A stretch of DNA of 64,000 nt, from NCBI GenBank assembly GCA_002425935.1, contig DINE01000027.1, positions 170,491-234,490 on the forward strand, read 5' to 3'. A model generated the notes under the pieces. It saw only the letters and a program-made list of their open reading frames with translations. It ran no database searches and was not told the origin of the DNA. Of the stretch, positions 53,089 to 60,977 are shown piece after piece. This stretch comes from Bacteroidales bacterium UBA5548 (lineage in GTDB: Bacteria > Bacteroidota > Bacteroidia > Bacteroidales > UBA932). The position numbers were made by a program, and so were the translations under genes. How positions within the stretch are numbered: the stretch's first letter is position 1; each line of letters starts with the position of its first letter.

Positions 53089-53694
53089 ATGGCAAGATAT
53101 ACAGGGCCTACCACAAAAATCGCCCGCAAATTTGGAGAGCCAATTTTTGGACCCGATAAAAGTTACGAAAAGAAAAACTATCCTCCGGGACAGCACGGTC
53201 TGGCTAAGAAACGTAAAAAAACTTCTGAGTACGGCATCCAGCTGAAAGAGAAGCAAAAAGTTAAATATACATACGGTTTGCTGGAGAGACAATTCCGCAA
53301 TCTGTACGAGAAAGCATCTAAAATGAAGGGCCGTAAAGGTGAAAACCTCATTTTGCTGCTTGAGTCTCGTCTGGACAACCTGGTGTACAGAATGGGAATC
53401 GCTCCCAGCCGTGCAGCAGCCAGACAATTGGTTACACATTGTCACATTACAGTTAACGGTGAAGTAAACAGTATACCATCAACAATAGTTAAACCTGGAG
53501 ATGTTGTTGGAGTAAGAGAGAGATCAAAGAGTCTCGAAGTTATTCAAAGCAGCATTTCACGTGGTTCAGCAAGACACTCATGGATTGAGTGGAGCGGTGA
53601 TTCACTTTCGGGCAAGTATCTTAACCTGCCAATAAGAAGTGAAGTTCCTGAAACCATCAATGAGCAGTTAATTGTTGAGTTGTACTCTAAATAA
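53089..53694 (+). CDS. rpsD: 30S ribosomal protein S4 (zinc-free form)
   Basis: The 201-residue protein starts MARYTGPTTKIARKFGEPIF and contains the S4-type RNA-binding domain: SRLDNLVYRMGIAPSRAAAR, then QLVTHCHITVNG. The N-terminal CxxC cluster of zinc-binding S4 is absent. S4 starts 30S assembly and in E. coli represses the alpha operon. Confidence 0.98.
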   Translation: MARYTGPTTKIARKFGEPIFGPDKSYEKKNYPPGQHGLAKKRKKTSEYGIQLKEKQKVKYTYGLLERQFRNLYEKASKMKGRKGENLILLLESRLDNLVYRMGIAPSRAAARQLVTHCHITVNGEVNSIPSTIVKPGDVVGVRERSKSLEVIQSSISRGSARHSWIEWSGDSLSGKYLNLPIRSEVPETINEQLIVELYSK

Positions 53695-53701
53695 TAAAAA
53701 A

Positions 53702-54712
53702 ATGGCAATTTTAGCATTTCAGAAACCCGATAAGGTAATAATGCTTGACGCAACCGAAACCTTTGGTCGCTTTGAGTTTCGTCCTCTGGAGCCGGGCTAC
53801 GGTATCACAGTAGGTAACGCTTTGCGCCGCATTCTTTTGTCGTCTCTTGAAGGCCATGCTATCACAGCTGTAAAAATCCAGGGTGTTGACCACGAGTTTG
53901 CAACAATCCCGGGTGTAATAGAAACAGTTGTTGATATCATCCTTAACCTGAAACAAGTTCGTTTTAAGCGAATGATAGAAGGAGAAGATACAGAGATTGT
54001 AAATATTTCGGTAAGCGGAAAGCAGGAGTTTACCGCAGAAGACATCTCAAAACAGCTGTCTTCTTTCAAGGTACTCAATCCCGAGCTGCACATCTGCTCT
54101 ATGGAGCCTTCGGTGAACCTCTCTGTAGAACTGAGAATTGGAAAAGGAAGAGGCTATGTTGCGGCAGAGGAGAATCGTATTGAAGATGCCCCTATTGGTC
54201 TGATTCCTATCGACTCTATTTACACTCCTATCAAGAATGTAAAATACTCTGTGGAAAACTGGCGCGTTGAGCAAAAGACAGACTACGAGAAGCTTAATTT
54301 AGAGATTACAACAGATGGTTCCATCCATCCTAAGGAGGCCCTTAAAGAGGCTGCAAAAATCCTTATTCACCACTTCATGTTGTTCTCAGATGAAAAGATA
54401 ACTCTTGAGACACCGGTTGAAGTTATCAGCAATGAACTGGATGAGGAGTCACTCCGCATGCGTCATCTGCTTGTGACAAAACTGGCTGACATGGAGCTGT
54501 CGGTAAGAGCACTCAACTGCCTAAAAGCAGCTGATATTGACACTCTTGCAGACCTTGTGTCGCTACAGAGATCCGAACTTATGAAGTTCAGGAACTTTGG
54601 AAAGAAATCTCTTTCTGAGATCGACAACCTTGTTGAGAGATACAGACTCAACTTTGGTATGGATGTAACAAAGTTTAATATTGAAAAGAAAGTTTTGAAA
54701 AATGAGGCATAA
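53702..54712 (+). CDS. rpoA: RNA polymerase subunit alpha
   Basis: The protein has 336 residues from ATG 53702. A longer frame reaching back to 53672 overlaps rpsD and lacks support. The N-terminal domain (FGRFEFRPLEPGYGITVGNALRRILLSS) dimerises and starts core assembly; the C-terminal domain (VRALNCLKAADIDTLADLV) contacts DNA and regulators. Its last codons overlap the rplQ start by 11 bp. Confidence 0.99.
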   Translation: MAILAFQKPDKVIMLDATETFGRFEFRPLEPGYGITVGNALRRILLSSLEGHAITAVKIQGVDHEFATIPGVIETVVDIILNLKQVRFKRMIEGEDTEIVNISVSGKQEFTAEDISKQLSSFKVLNPELHICSMEPSVNLSVELRIGKGRGYVAAEENRIEDAPIGLIPIDSIYTPIKNVKYSVENWRVEQKTDYEKLNLEITTDGSIHPKEALKEAAKILIHHFMLFSDEKITLETPVEVISNELDEESLRMRHLLVTKLADMELSVRALNCLKAADIDTLADLVSLQRSELMKFRNFGKKSLSEIDNLVERYRLNFGMDVTKFNIEKKVLKNEA

Positions 54713-55340
54713 TAAATCAATAAATCACCTTGGCCGTAAAAGCGGGCACCGTAAAGCGATGCTTGCAAATATGGCTTCGTCACTCATACTTCACAAAAGG
54801 ATTGAGACAACCCTGGCAAAGGCAAAGGCCCTGAGGATGTATATCGAGCCATTGGTTACAAAATCAAAAGACGATACGACTCACTCACGCCGTACAGTAT
54901 TTTCGTACCTTAAGCAAAAAGAGGCTGTTACAGAGTTGTTCCGTAGCATAGCTCCAAAGATTGCTGACCGTCCGGGAGGATACACAAGAGTGCTTAAATT
55001 AGGTTTCCGTAAAGGAGATGCTGCTGAAATGGCAATGATTGAGTTCGTTGACTTTAACGAAACAGCAATGGCAACATCAGCCAAACCAGAGGTTAAGAAG
55101 AGCACAACCCGTCGTAGCCGTGCAAAGAAGAGTGAAGATACAGCTACAGAGGTAAAACCTGAGGCAAAAGCTCCAAAAGCTAAGAAAGAGCCAAAAGCAG
55201 AACCTAAAGCTGAAGTTGCAGCAGCTCCTGCAGTAGCAGAAGAGAGTGCACCGGAAGTAGCAGTAGTAGCAGAGGAGACTCCTAAAGCTGAGGTAGCACA
55301 GGAGACCACTCCTGAGGCAGAAGAGCCAAAAGCTGAGTAA
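54702..55340 (+). CDS. rplQ: 50S ribosomal protein L17 with long C-terminal tail
   Basis: Residues 1-125 are standard L17 (HNKSINHLGRKSGHRKAML, then LVTKSKDDTTHSRRTVFSYL). The remaining roughly 85 residues are a low-complexity Ala/Lys/Glu/Pro/Val tail, so the protein is 212 residues rather than about 120-160. The start overlaps the end of rpoA by 11 bp. A strong terminator follows at 55401-55436. Confidence 0.97.
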   Translation: MRHNKSINHLGRKSGHRKAMLANMASSLILHKRIETTLAKAKALRMYIEPLVTKSKDDTTHSRRTVFSYLKQKEAVTELFRSIAPKIADRPGGYTRVLKLGFRKGDAAEMAMIEFVDFNETAMATSAKPEVKKSTTRRSRAKKSEDTATEVKPEAKAPKAKKEPKAEPKAEVAAAPAVAEESAPEVAVVAEETPKAEVAQETTPEAEEPKAE

Positions 55341-55400
55341 ATTCAAAACTCAGCACAAAGCTGCATAAGCTAAAACTGATTAATTAGTTTTTACATACCA

Positions 55401-55436
55401 AAAGAGGCTGTCCGTATAGGACAGCCTCTTTTTTTT
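55401..55436 (+). terminator. Terminator of the rplP-rplQ operon
   Basis: Perfect 13-bp arms (55401-55413 and 55419-55431) around GTATA overlap a run of eight T (55429-55436). It is the strongest terminator in the window and lies 60 bp past the rplQ stop. Confidence 0.96.
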
Positions 55437-55443
55437 CATCTCC

Positions 55444-55470
55444 CCGCCACAACCGCCACAATGCCACACC
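55444..55470. repeat. Three-copy 9-bp tandem repeat
   Basis: Two exact copies of CCGCCACAA (55444-55452, 55453-55461) and one imperfect copy (55462-55470). It starts the 643-bp gene-free stretch. The flanking plus strand is C/A-rich and poor in G. Confidence 0.6.
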
Positions 55471-55495
55471 ACTACAAACACCCATACACGCAAAA

Positions 55496-55633
55496 TCTCC
55501 GCGCCACTTTTGCTTATGTGGCTGTATAGAAATCACTTGAAAAATAGACTTCAACGAGAATGCCAATAATCTCGTTAAAGTCTCTTTTGCAAACATCTAA
55601 ATAATAATAAGTTGAACAAAAGTGGCGCGGAGA
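55496..55633. repeat. Nested inverted repeat, 138 bp (MITE-like or structured element)
   Basis: Outer arms of 17 bp are exact inverted copies (55496-55512 and 55617-55633) 104 bp apart. An inner pair of 14 bp (55546-55559 and 55570-55583, one mismatch) is nested in the middle. I see no coding frame in it. The shape fits a small non-autonomous transposable element or a long RNA hairpin; I could not identify flanking target-site duplications. Confidence 0.6.
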
Positions 55634-55734
55634 AAATTGTGATATTGAAAATCTTGTTGTATTTTGTGAAAACCCAGCTCCGATGCGGGTTCCGGAACAT
55701 TTGAGCTGTTATGAACACGAAGTGTAAAATTGTA

Positions 55735-55782
55735 ATTGCGGCTTAAAGTTCAAGTTAATGAAAATATGAGTTTAACCGCAAT
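55735..55782. repeat. Inverted repeat in the gene-free stretch
   Basis: Arms 55735-55747 and 55771-55782 (ATTGCGG...; one bulged base) enclose a 23-nt loop. The arms contain TTAAA like the array that follows. Confidence 0.5.
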
Positions 55783-55784
55783 CA

Positions 55785-55932
55785 TTAAAGCTTAAACGGA
55801 AAAAACAGCGCTTAAACGAGTTTGACAACGCTTAAATGGAAATGCTAAAGTTTAAATGAAATAGTTTTAAATGAAATGATATAGTTTAAAAGGAGCCGTT
55901 AACCTTTAAAACGAAACTGATAAAGTGTTAAA
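55785..55932. repeat. About 20-bp phased array of TTAAA cores
   Basis: TTAAA occurs at 55785, then 55792, 55812, 55832, 55852, 55867, 55886, 55906 and 55928. The intervals from 55792 are 20, 20, 20, 15, 19, 20 and 22 bp. The flanks are also similar (roughly GYTTAAAYGRAA), which looks like a degenerate tandem repeat. It ends about 50 bp before the cysteine-synthase-like start codon. It could be a multi-site regulator target or a bent-DNA element. Confidence 0.55.
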
Positions 55933-55983
55933 AGAGATAAACTAGAACAGAATATACCAAACCTAAACTAAACAGTATATCAT

Positions 55984-57093
55984 ATGGAAAATAGTCCGGT
56001 AAGAAGAATACAGAATCTGAGCAGCCTTGTAGGCAATACACCCCTTTTGGAGATTACATTCAGGTACAAAGGGTCAGAAAGAAAGATATATGCCAAATCG
56101 GAGAATCTTAATATGACCGGAAGTATTAAAGACCGGATGGCGTTTACCATTCTCTATAAGTCCTATGTCAACGGAACTCTAAAACCAGGTGCTACCATAA
56201 TTGAAGCAACAAGCGGAAATACCGGAATTGCATTTTGTGCAATGGGTCGCGCATTAGGGCATCCGGTTGTGATATATATGCCAAACTGGCTTAGCGTTGA
56301 ACGTTACAATCTTATTCAGAGTCTGGGTGCCAAGATAAATCTTGTTACAAAAGATGAGGGGGGCTTTCTTGGAAGTATCGCTATGGCTGAAAAGCTTGCA
56401 GAGGAGACCGAAAATTCATTTTTACCCAGACAGTTTTCGAATGAGTACAATATTCTGGCACATTATGAGACTACAGGTCCTGAAATCTGGAGTCAGATGA
56501 CATTCAGAAATCTTAAACCAGATGCGTTTGTAGCAGGTGTTGGTACAGGCGGAACTATAATGGGAACAGGCAGGTACCTTAAGAAGATGAATCCGGCTAT
56601 AAAGGTTCATCCCCTTGAACCTGCCAACTCACCTACATTAACTACCGGATATAAGGTAGGAAGTCACAGAATACAGGGCATCTCAGACGAATTTATACCA
56701 TCAATTGTAAAGTTAAACGAGCTGGATGAGGTTATTCAGGTTGATGACGGTGATGCTATCATAATGGCTCAAAGACTATCTGCTGAACTTGGAATATCCG
56801 TTGGAATATCTTCCGGTGCAAACTTTCTGGGGGCACTCATTGCGCAAAACAAACTGGGACCGGAATCAAATGTTGTTACGATATTCTCAGATTGTAATAA
56901 AAAATATTTAAGTACCGACCTTATGAGGCAAGAGCCAGTTAAAGAGAATTTCCTCTCAACAGATGTTGATCTGATAAGCTTCAGGTCTTTTAAGAGAGTC
57001 TGTATTACGTGTTGCAATCCCGAAGAGTGCGTCGAAACATACTCCCCGGGAGATCTTGCTGTGAACGAGCTTCCAAAATGTGTGAGAAGATAA
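55984..57093 (+). CDS. PLP-dependent cysteine-synthase-like protein with Cys-rich tail
   Basis: The 369-residue protein belongs to the cysteine synthase / cystathionine beta-synthase fold-II PLP family. Lys49 in TGSIKDR binds PLP, with SGNTGIAF as the substrate loop and GTGGTIMGTGRYL as the PLP phosphate loop. It is longer than CysK: an extra C-terminal segment (from about 310) holds five Cys (340, 343, 344, 349, 366), including CITCCNPEEC. The tail might be a metal or redox site. It stands alone after a 643-bp gene-free region with repeats, and no clear promoter box is seen. The exact sulfur-transfer reaction is uncertain. Confidence 0.87.
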   Translation: MENSPVRRIQNLSSLVGNTPLLEITFRYKGSERKIYAKSENLNMTGSIKDRMAFTILYKSYVNGTLKPGATIIEATSGNTGIAFCAMGRALGHPVVIYMPNWLSVERYNLIQSLGAKINLVTKDEGGFLGSIAMAEKLAEETENSFLPRQFSNEYNILAHYETTGPEIWSQMTFRNLKPDAFVAGVGTGGTIMGTGRYLKKMNPAIKVHPLEPANSPTLTTGYKVGSHRIQGISDEFIPSIVKLNELDEVIQVDDGDAIIMAQRLSAELGISVGISSGANFLGALIAQNKLGPESNVVTIFSDCNKKYLSTDLMRQEPVKENFLSTDVDLISFRSFKRVCITCCNPEECVETYSPGDLAVNELPKCVRR

Positions 57094-57094
57094 T

Positions 57095-58675
57095 CTAAGC
57101 GATTATCATACCCACCATTGCTGCAGACATCAGAGCAACCAAAGTCGCCCCAAGCAGCGATCTGAATCCGAATGCACTCAGAACCGGCTTCTGGTTGTGT
57201 GCCATTCCACCAACACCACCAATCAGAATTCCGATAGATGCAAAGTTTGCAAAACCGCAAAGCACATAAGTAGCCATAATCACCGATTTGGATGATTCAA
57301 AGGCACCTGTGCGAATCATCTCTGCAAGGCTTTGATAGCCAATAAACTCTGTCATTATAAGTTTCTCTCCAAGTAATCGCCCTACCAGAGCAAGGTCGTT
57401 TCCTGAAACGCCTGTTAGCCAAATAATCGGAGCGAAAAGATAAGAGAGCATAAACTGCAGTGAAAGTGAATCATATCTGCCATTTGTTATGTCTGCAATA
57501 ACAGGATTGAGAGAGGTAAGATCGCCAACCTTCATGAAAATTGCGTTGAATCCTGCAATAAGGGCGTAAAACACAAGAAGCATGGCTCCTACATTTGCGG
57601 CCAGTTTAAGCCCCTCTGTGGTTCCGTTGGAGATAGCATCAAGTACATTTTTCCCTATTTTTTCCTTTGGTACCTCAACGGAATTGTCAATCTCCTCTGT
57701 CTGAGGTTTAAGTATTTTGGCAATTGCAATAGCGCCGGGTGCAGCCATAATCGATGCAGATAGCAGGTGTTTAGCAAATTCCAGCTCCATAACTCTGTCA
57801 CCACCACCAAGCATCCCGATGTATGCTGCAAGCACACCACCGGCCATTGTTGACATACCGGCTGTCATTATTAACATGAGTTCACTCTTTGTCATCTTAG
57901 GGATATACTCCTTAACCATAAGAGGCGCCTCTGTCTGTCCAAGGAAAATATTACCTGCAGTTGAAAGAGACTCGGCACCCGAAAGCTTAAGCGACTTAGA
58001 TAGCAGCCAGGCCATAGCCCATACTACCCGCTGAAGTATTCCAAGGTAAAAGAAGAGACTTGTAAGTGCAGAGAAGAATATGATGGTAGGGAGTATCTGT
58101 AAAACGAAGATAAATCCAAAGCTATTTACATTCATTAGCGAACCAAACAGGAATGTAGACCCCGCTTTTGTCCAGTCAAGCACAGCAACAAAGAGACTTC
58201 CCATGAATTCGAATATACTCTGAACGGCCGGAAATGCAATAACGGAGACCGCAATAACAAACTGCATTAGCAGTGAAAATCCTACTGTTCTCCAGTTAAC
58301 CCTCTTTCTGTCAAGGCTGAATATCCATGCAATTAAGACAAGAGAGGCCATTCCGAGAATACCCCTGATTATCGACCAGAAGTTAAGGCTTATCTCCTTT
58401 TTTGCCAGAATATCCTTGTATGGATTTACAGGCAGAGCTTCAGTAATTTCAGCTGTAGCAACGCCTTCTGCTGTTTGAGACATTGCCTGACTTGACTGAA
58501 GAGTATCCCTGAATTCATCTGTGTTATCCGTTACAGCACCTGTTTTATCCTGTGCAGCATGGGAGTTGTTTGTTACTGATGTATGATTTGAGTTTGAAAC
58601 CCCGTTGTGATTCTGACCTTGCAGAACCGTAAATGTGAACAGGGCAAGCGTAATAATAAAAAAGAGTTTTTTCAC
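57095..58675 (-). CDS. Concentrative nucleoside transporter (CNT / NupC family)
   Basis: The protein has about 526 residues from GTG 58675, where MKKLFFIITLALF begins. A TTG at 58708 lies inside the -7 box and is rejected. After a signal-like helix and a polar region of about 80 residues (rich in Asn, Ser and Thr) come the CNT membrane domain motifs: NIFLGQTEAPLMVKEYIPKM, then TAGMSTMAGGVLAAY and the C-terminal FANFASIGILIGGVGGMAH. It imports nucleosides with Na+ or H+. The extended N-terminal part is longer than in E. coli NupC. It is divergent from tgt and ends 1 bp after the stop of the cysteine-synthase-like gene. Confidence 0.92.
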   Translation of the reverse strand: MKKLFFIITLALFTFTVLQGQNHNGVSNSNHTSVTNNSHAAQDKTGAVTDNTDEFRDTLQSSQAMSQTAEGVATAEITEALPVNPYKDILAKKEISLNFWSIIRGILGMASLVLIAWIFSLDRKRVNWRTVGFSLLMQFVIAVSVIAFPAVQSIFEFMGSLFVAVLDWTKAGSTFLFGSLMNVNSFGFIFVLQILPTIIFFSALTSLFFYLGILQRVVWAMAWLLSKSLKLSGAESLSTAGNIFLGQTEAPLMVKEYIPKMTKSELMLIMTAGMSTMAGGVLAAYIGMLGGGDRVMELEFAKHLLSASIMAAPGAIAIAKILKPQTEEIDNSVEVPKEKIGKNVLDAISNGTTEGLKLAANVGAMLLVFYALIAGFNAIFMKVGDLTSLNPVIADITNGRYDSLSLQFMLSYLFAPIIWLTGVSGNDLALVGRLLGEKLIMTEFIGYQSLAEMIRTGAFESSKSVIMATYVLCGFANFASIGILIGGVGGMAHNQKPVLSAFGFRSLLGATLVALMSAAMVGMIIA

Positions 58676-58705
58676 CTGGTTTAAATTAGTAAATGCTTTA
58701 GTGGA

Positions 58706-58713
58706 CAAATATA
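58706..58713 (-). promoter_or_regulatory. -7 box for the nucleoside transporter gene
   Basis: The minus strand reads TATATTTG (TAnnTTTG match), 31 bp before GTG 58675. It overlaps the TTG 58708 that could otherwise have been taken as the start. Confidence 0.6.
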
Positions 58714-58726
58714 GCTATTATATTAT

Positions 58727-58734
58727 TATCTTTG
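58727..58734 (+). promoter_or_regulatory. -7 box for tgt
   Basis: TATCTTTG lies 17 bp upstream of the tgt ATG at 58752, in a 76-bp divergent promoter region with the box at 58706-58713. It argues for ATG 58752 as the start. Confidence 0.6.
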
Positions 58735-58751
58735 AGGGTTATTTTACTAAT

Positions 58752-59882
58752 ATGAGATTCGAAAAAACAGCACAGGATGTCGCATCATCGGCACGTTGCG
58801 GGTTGTTATATACAGATCACGGAGTTGTTGAAACTCCGATTTTTATGCCTGTCGGGACGGTTGGCTCGGTAAAGGCAGTTTATCACAGAGACCTTAAAGA
58901 GGACATAAAGGCACAGATTATTCTTGGCAATACTTACCACCTTTACCTGAGACCCGGGCTTGATATAATTAAAAATGCGGGAGGGCTCCATAAATTCATA
59001 TCTTGGGACAGGCCTATTCTCACTGATAGTGGTGGATATCAGGTTTTTTCACTTGCCGAAAACAGGAAGCTGACACGTGAAGGGTGTATGTTTCGTTCTC
59101 ACATCGATGGTTCCAAACACTTTTTCACACCAGAAGGTGTTGTTGATATCCAAAGGATAATCGGGGCGGATATCATAATGGCTCTGGATGAGTGTCCTCC
59201 GGGAGACTCCGACCACGCATATGCTAAAAAATCACTTAAACTCACAATGGAGTGGCTGGAGAGAGGAGTTCGCCATTTTGACTCCACTGAACCTATTTAC
59301 GGATACTCACAAACCTTTTTCCCCATTGTACAGGGCTGCGTATACCCCGATCTGAGGAGAGAGTCTGCAGAGCATGCCGTATCACTCAACAGAGAGGGTT
59401 ATGCAATTGGAGGACTTTCAGTGGGTGAGCCTGCTGAGGTTATGTATCAGATGATAGAGGTGCTTGACCCCATCTTACCAAAAGATAAACCAAGATACCT
59501 AATGGGTGTAGGGACTCCTGCAAACCTTCTTGAGGCTATTGAGAGAGGCATAGATATGTTTGATTGTGTTATGCCTACAAGAAATGCAAGAAACGGGATG
59601 TTGTTCACATCGGAGGGAATGATAAACATCAGAAACAAAAAATGGGCTGATGATCATTCGCCGATTGATGAGAATGGTACATCCTTTGTTGATAAATCAT
59701 ATTCAAAGGCCTACCTGAGACATCTGTTTATCTCCGGAGAGATACTGGGCGCACAGATTGCAAGCGAGCACAACCTTGCCTTCTATCTGAGTCTGGTTAA
59801 GGAGGCACAGAAACAGATAAGAGAGGGCAACTTTAAACAGTGGAAAACGGCGGCAGTTAAAAAGCTTGAGACAAAACTTTAA
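58752..59882 (+). CDS. tgt: tRNA-guanine transglycosylase (queuine tRNA-ribosyltransferase)
   Basis: The protein has 376 residues from ATG 58752. It exchanges G34 for a queuosine precursor in tRNAs with GUN anticodons. The catalytic-site segment DSGGYQVFSL and FPIVQGC, then FDCVMPTRNARNG, are intact. The usual C-terminal zinc site CxCxxC is replaced: the three positions are Gly309, Ser311 and Asp314 (segment DENGTSFVDKSYS). I recall the same replacement in other Bacteroidota Tgt sequences, so it is probably a lineage feature. lptG-like and queG genes are nearby. Confidence 0.95.
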   Translation: MRFEKTAQDVASSARCGLLYTDHGVVETPIFMPVGTVGSVKAVYHRDLKEDIKAQIILGNTYHLYLRPGLDIIKNAGGLHKFISWDRPILTDSGGYQVFSLAENRKLTREGCMFRSHIDGSKHFFTPEGVVDIQRIIGADIIMALDECPPGDSDHAYAKKSLKLTMEWLERGVRHFDSTEPIYGYSQTFFPIVQGCVYPDLRRESAEHAVSLNREGYAIGGLSVGEPAEVMYQMIEVLDPILPKDKPRYLMGVGTPANLLEAIERGIDMFDCVMPTRNARNGMLFTSEGMINIRNKKWADDHSPIDENGTSFVDKSYSKAYLRHLFISGEILGAQIASEHNLAFYLSLVKEAQKQIREGNFKQWKTAAVKKLETKL

Positions 59883-60973
59883 TGAAGGGACTGAGATTAA
59901 ACATTCTGGATAAGTATATCATTAAGAAGTTCATAGGGACTTACTTTTTTGCCATTCTTATCTTCATTGCCATAATTATAATATTTGACGTTAGCGAGAA
60001 GATAGACAACTTTGTAGAGAAAGGTGCTTCTTTTGAGGCAATTGTTACACAGTACTACGGCAATTTTGTTCCCTACTTTATGAATATGTTCAGCCCTCTG
60101 TTTGTATTCATTTCTGTAATTTTCTTTACATCAAAACTTGCATCTCACAGTGAAATTGTGGCCATGCTTTCTGGAGGAATAAGCTTCAGACGGCTAATGT
60201 ATCCCTATTTTCTCTCTGCGGCATTTATTGCAGTTATGAGCCTTTTGCTGGGACTTTTTGTTATTCCGCCTGCAAACAGAACCAGACTTGAGTTTACCGA
60301 CAAATACATTAAGGATAAATTTGTTAATACCAACAAGGATATTCATATGCAGCTCTCACCCGGCAATTATGTTTACATGGAGTCATTTAACAGCTGGAGT
60401 AATATCGCAACAAGATTTACTCTGGAGACAATTGAAGGGCACTCTATAACATCAAAACTGTCTGCAGAGACAGCGGTATGGGATTCAACATCAAAGGGCT
60501 GGAAGTTATACAGTTACTACATCAGAAAAAATAACGGAGAGACACAGGAGATTAAGACCGGGCATCAGATTGATACAGTTATAAATCTCTCTGTAGAAGA
60601 TCTAAACAAAAGGGACAACTTTGTTGAATCGTACGACTATCGTGAGCTAAACGATATGATTAAGCTCCAGAAGCTTCGGGGAGACAAGAGAGTTATCTAC
60701 TCACAAATTGAGAAACAGACCCGCTTCGCATTACCATTCTCGGCATTTATACTCACTTTGATAGGAGTTTCACTCTCTGCCAGAAAGAAGAAGGGAGGCA
60801 TTGGCATAAATATAGGAATAGGGCTTATGCTAAGCTTTTCCTACATACTCTTTCTCAGATTCAGCCAGATGTTTGTACACGCAGGAGTACTCCCTCCATG
60901 GATTGCTCTCTGGATTCCGAATATGCTCTATCTGCTTATAGCCCTGGGGCTTTACAGAGCTGCTCCTAAATAG
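59882..60973 (+). CDS. LptF/LptG-type permease (YjgP/YjgQ family)
   Basis: The 363-residue membrane protein has three N-terminal membrane segments, a periplasmic domain (about 100-270) and three C-terminal segments. LDKYIIKKFIGTYFFAILIF at the start and KKGGIGINIGIG near the end fit the LptF/G family, which extracts lipopolysaccharide from the inner membrane with LptB. Its start codon shares one base with the tgt stop (TAATG). Whether it plays the F or the G role is not clear. Confidence 0.9.
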   Translation: MKGLRLNILDKYIIKKFIGTYFFAILIFIAIIIIFDVSEKIDNFVEKGASFEAIVTQYYGNFVPYFMNMFSPLFVFISVIFFTSKLASHSEIVAMLSGGISFRRLMYPYFLSAAFIAVMSLLLGLFVIPPANRTRLEFTDKYIKDKFVNTNKDIHMQLSPGNYVYMESFNSWSNIATRFTLETIEGHSITSKLSAETAVWDSTSKGWKLYSYYIRKNNGETQEIKTGHQIDTVINLSVEDLNKRDNFVESYDYRELNDMIKLQKLRGDKRVIYSQIEKQTRFALPFSAFILTLIGVSLSARKKKGGIGINIGIGLMLSFSYILFLRFSQMFVHAGVLPPWIALWIPNMLYLLIALGLYRAAPK

Positions 60974-60977
60974 TCTG

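Noticed and set aside
55640..55720. tRNA-like sequence (TTCCGGAAC region)
   Set aside because: No T-loop/acceptor pairing of tRNA could be made; it is a small palindrome and partial hairpins only.
55785..55932. CRISPR-like array
   Set aside because: Repeats are short (about 5-12 bp), degenerate and not separated by unique spacers of constant length; no cas genes nearby.
58635..58751. N-terminally extended Tgt
   Set aside because: The extra 39 residues would span the divergent promoter and lack homology; ATG 58752 after the -7 box is a better start.
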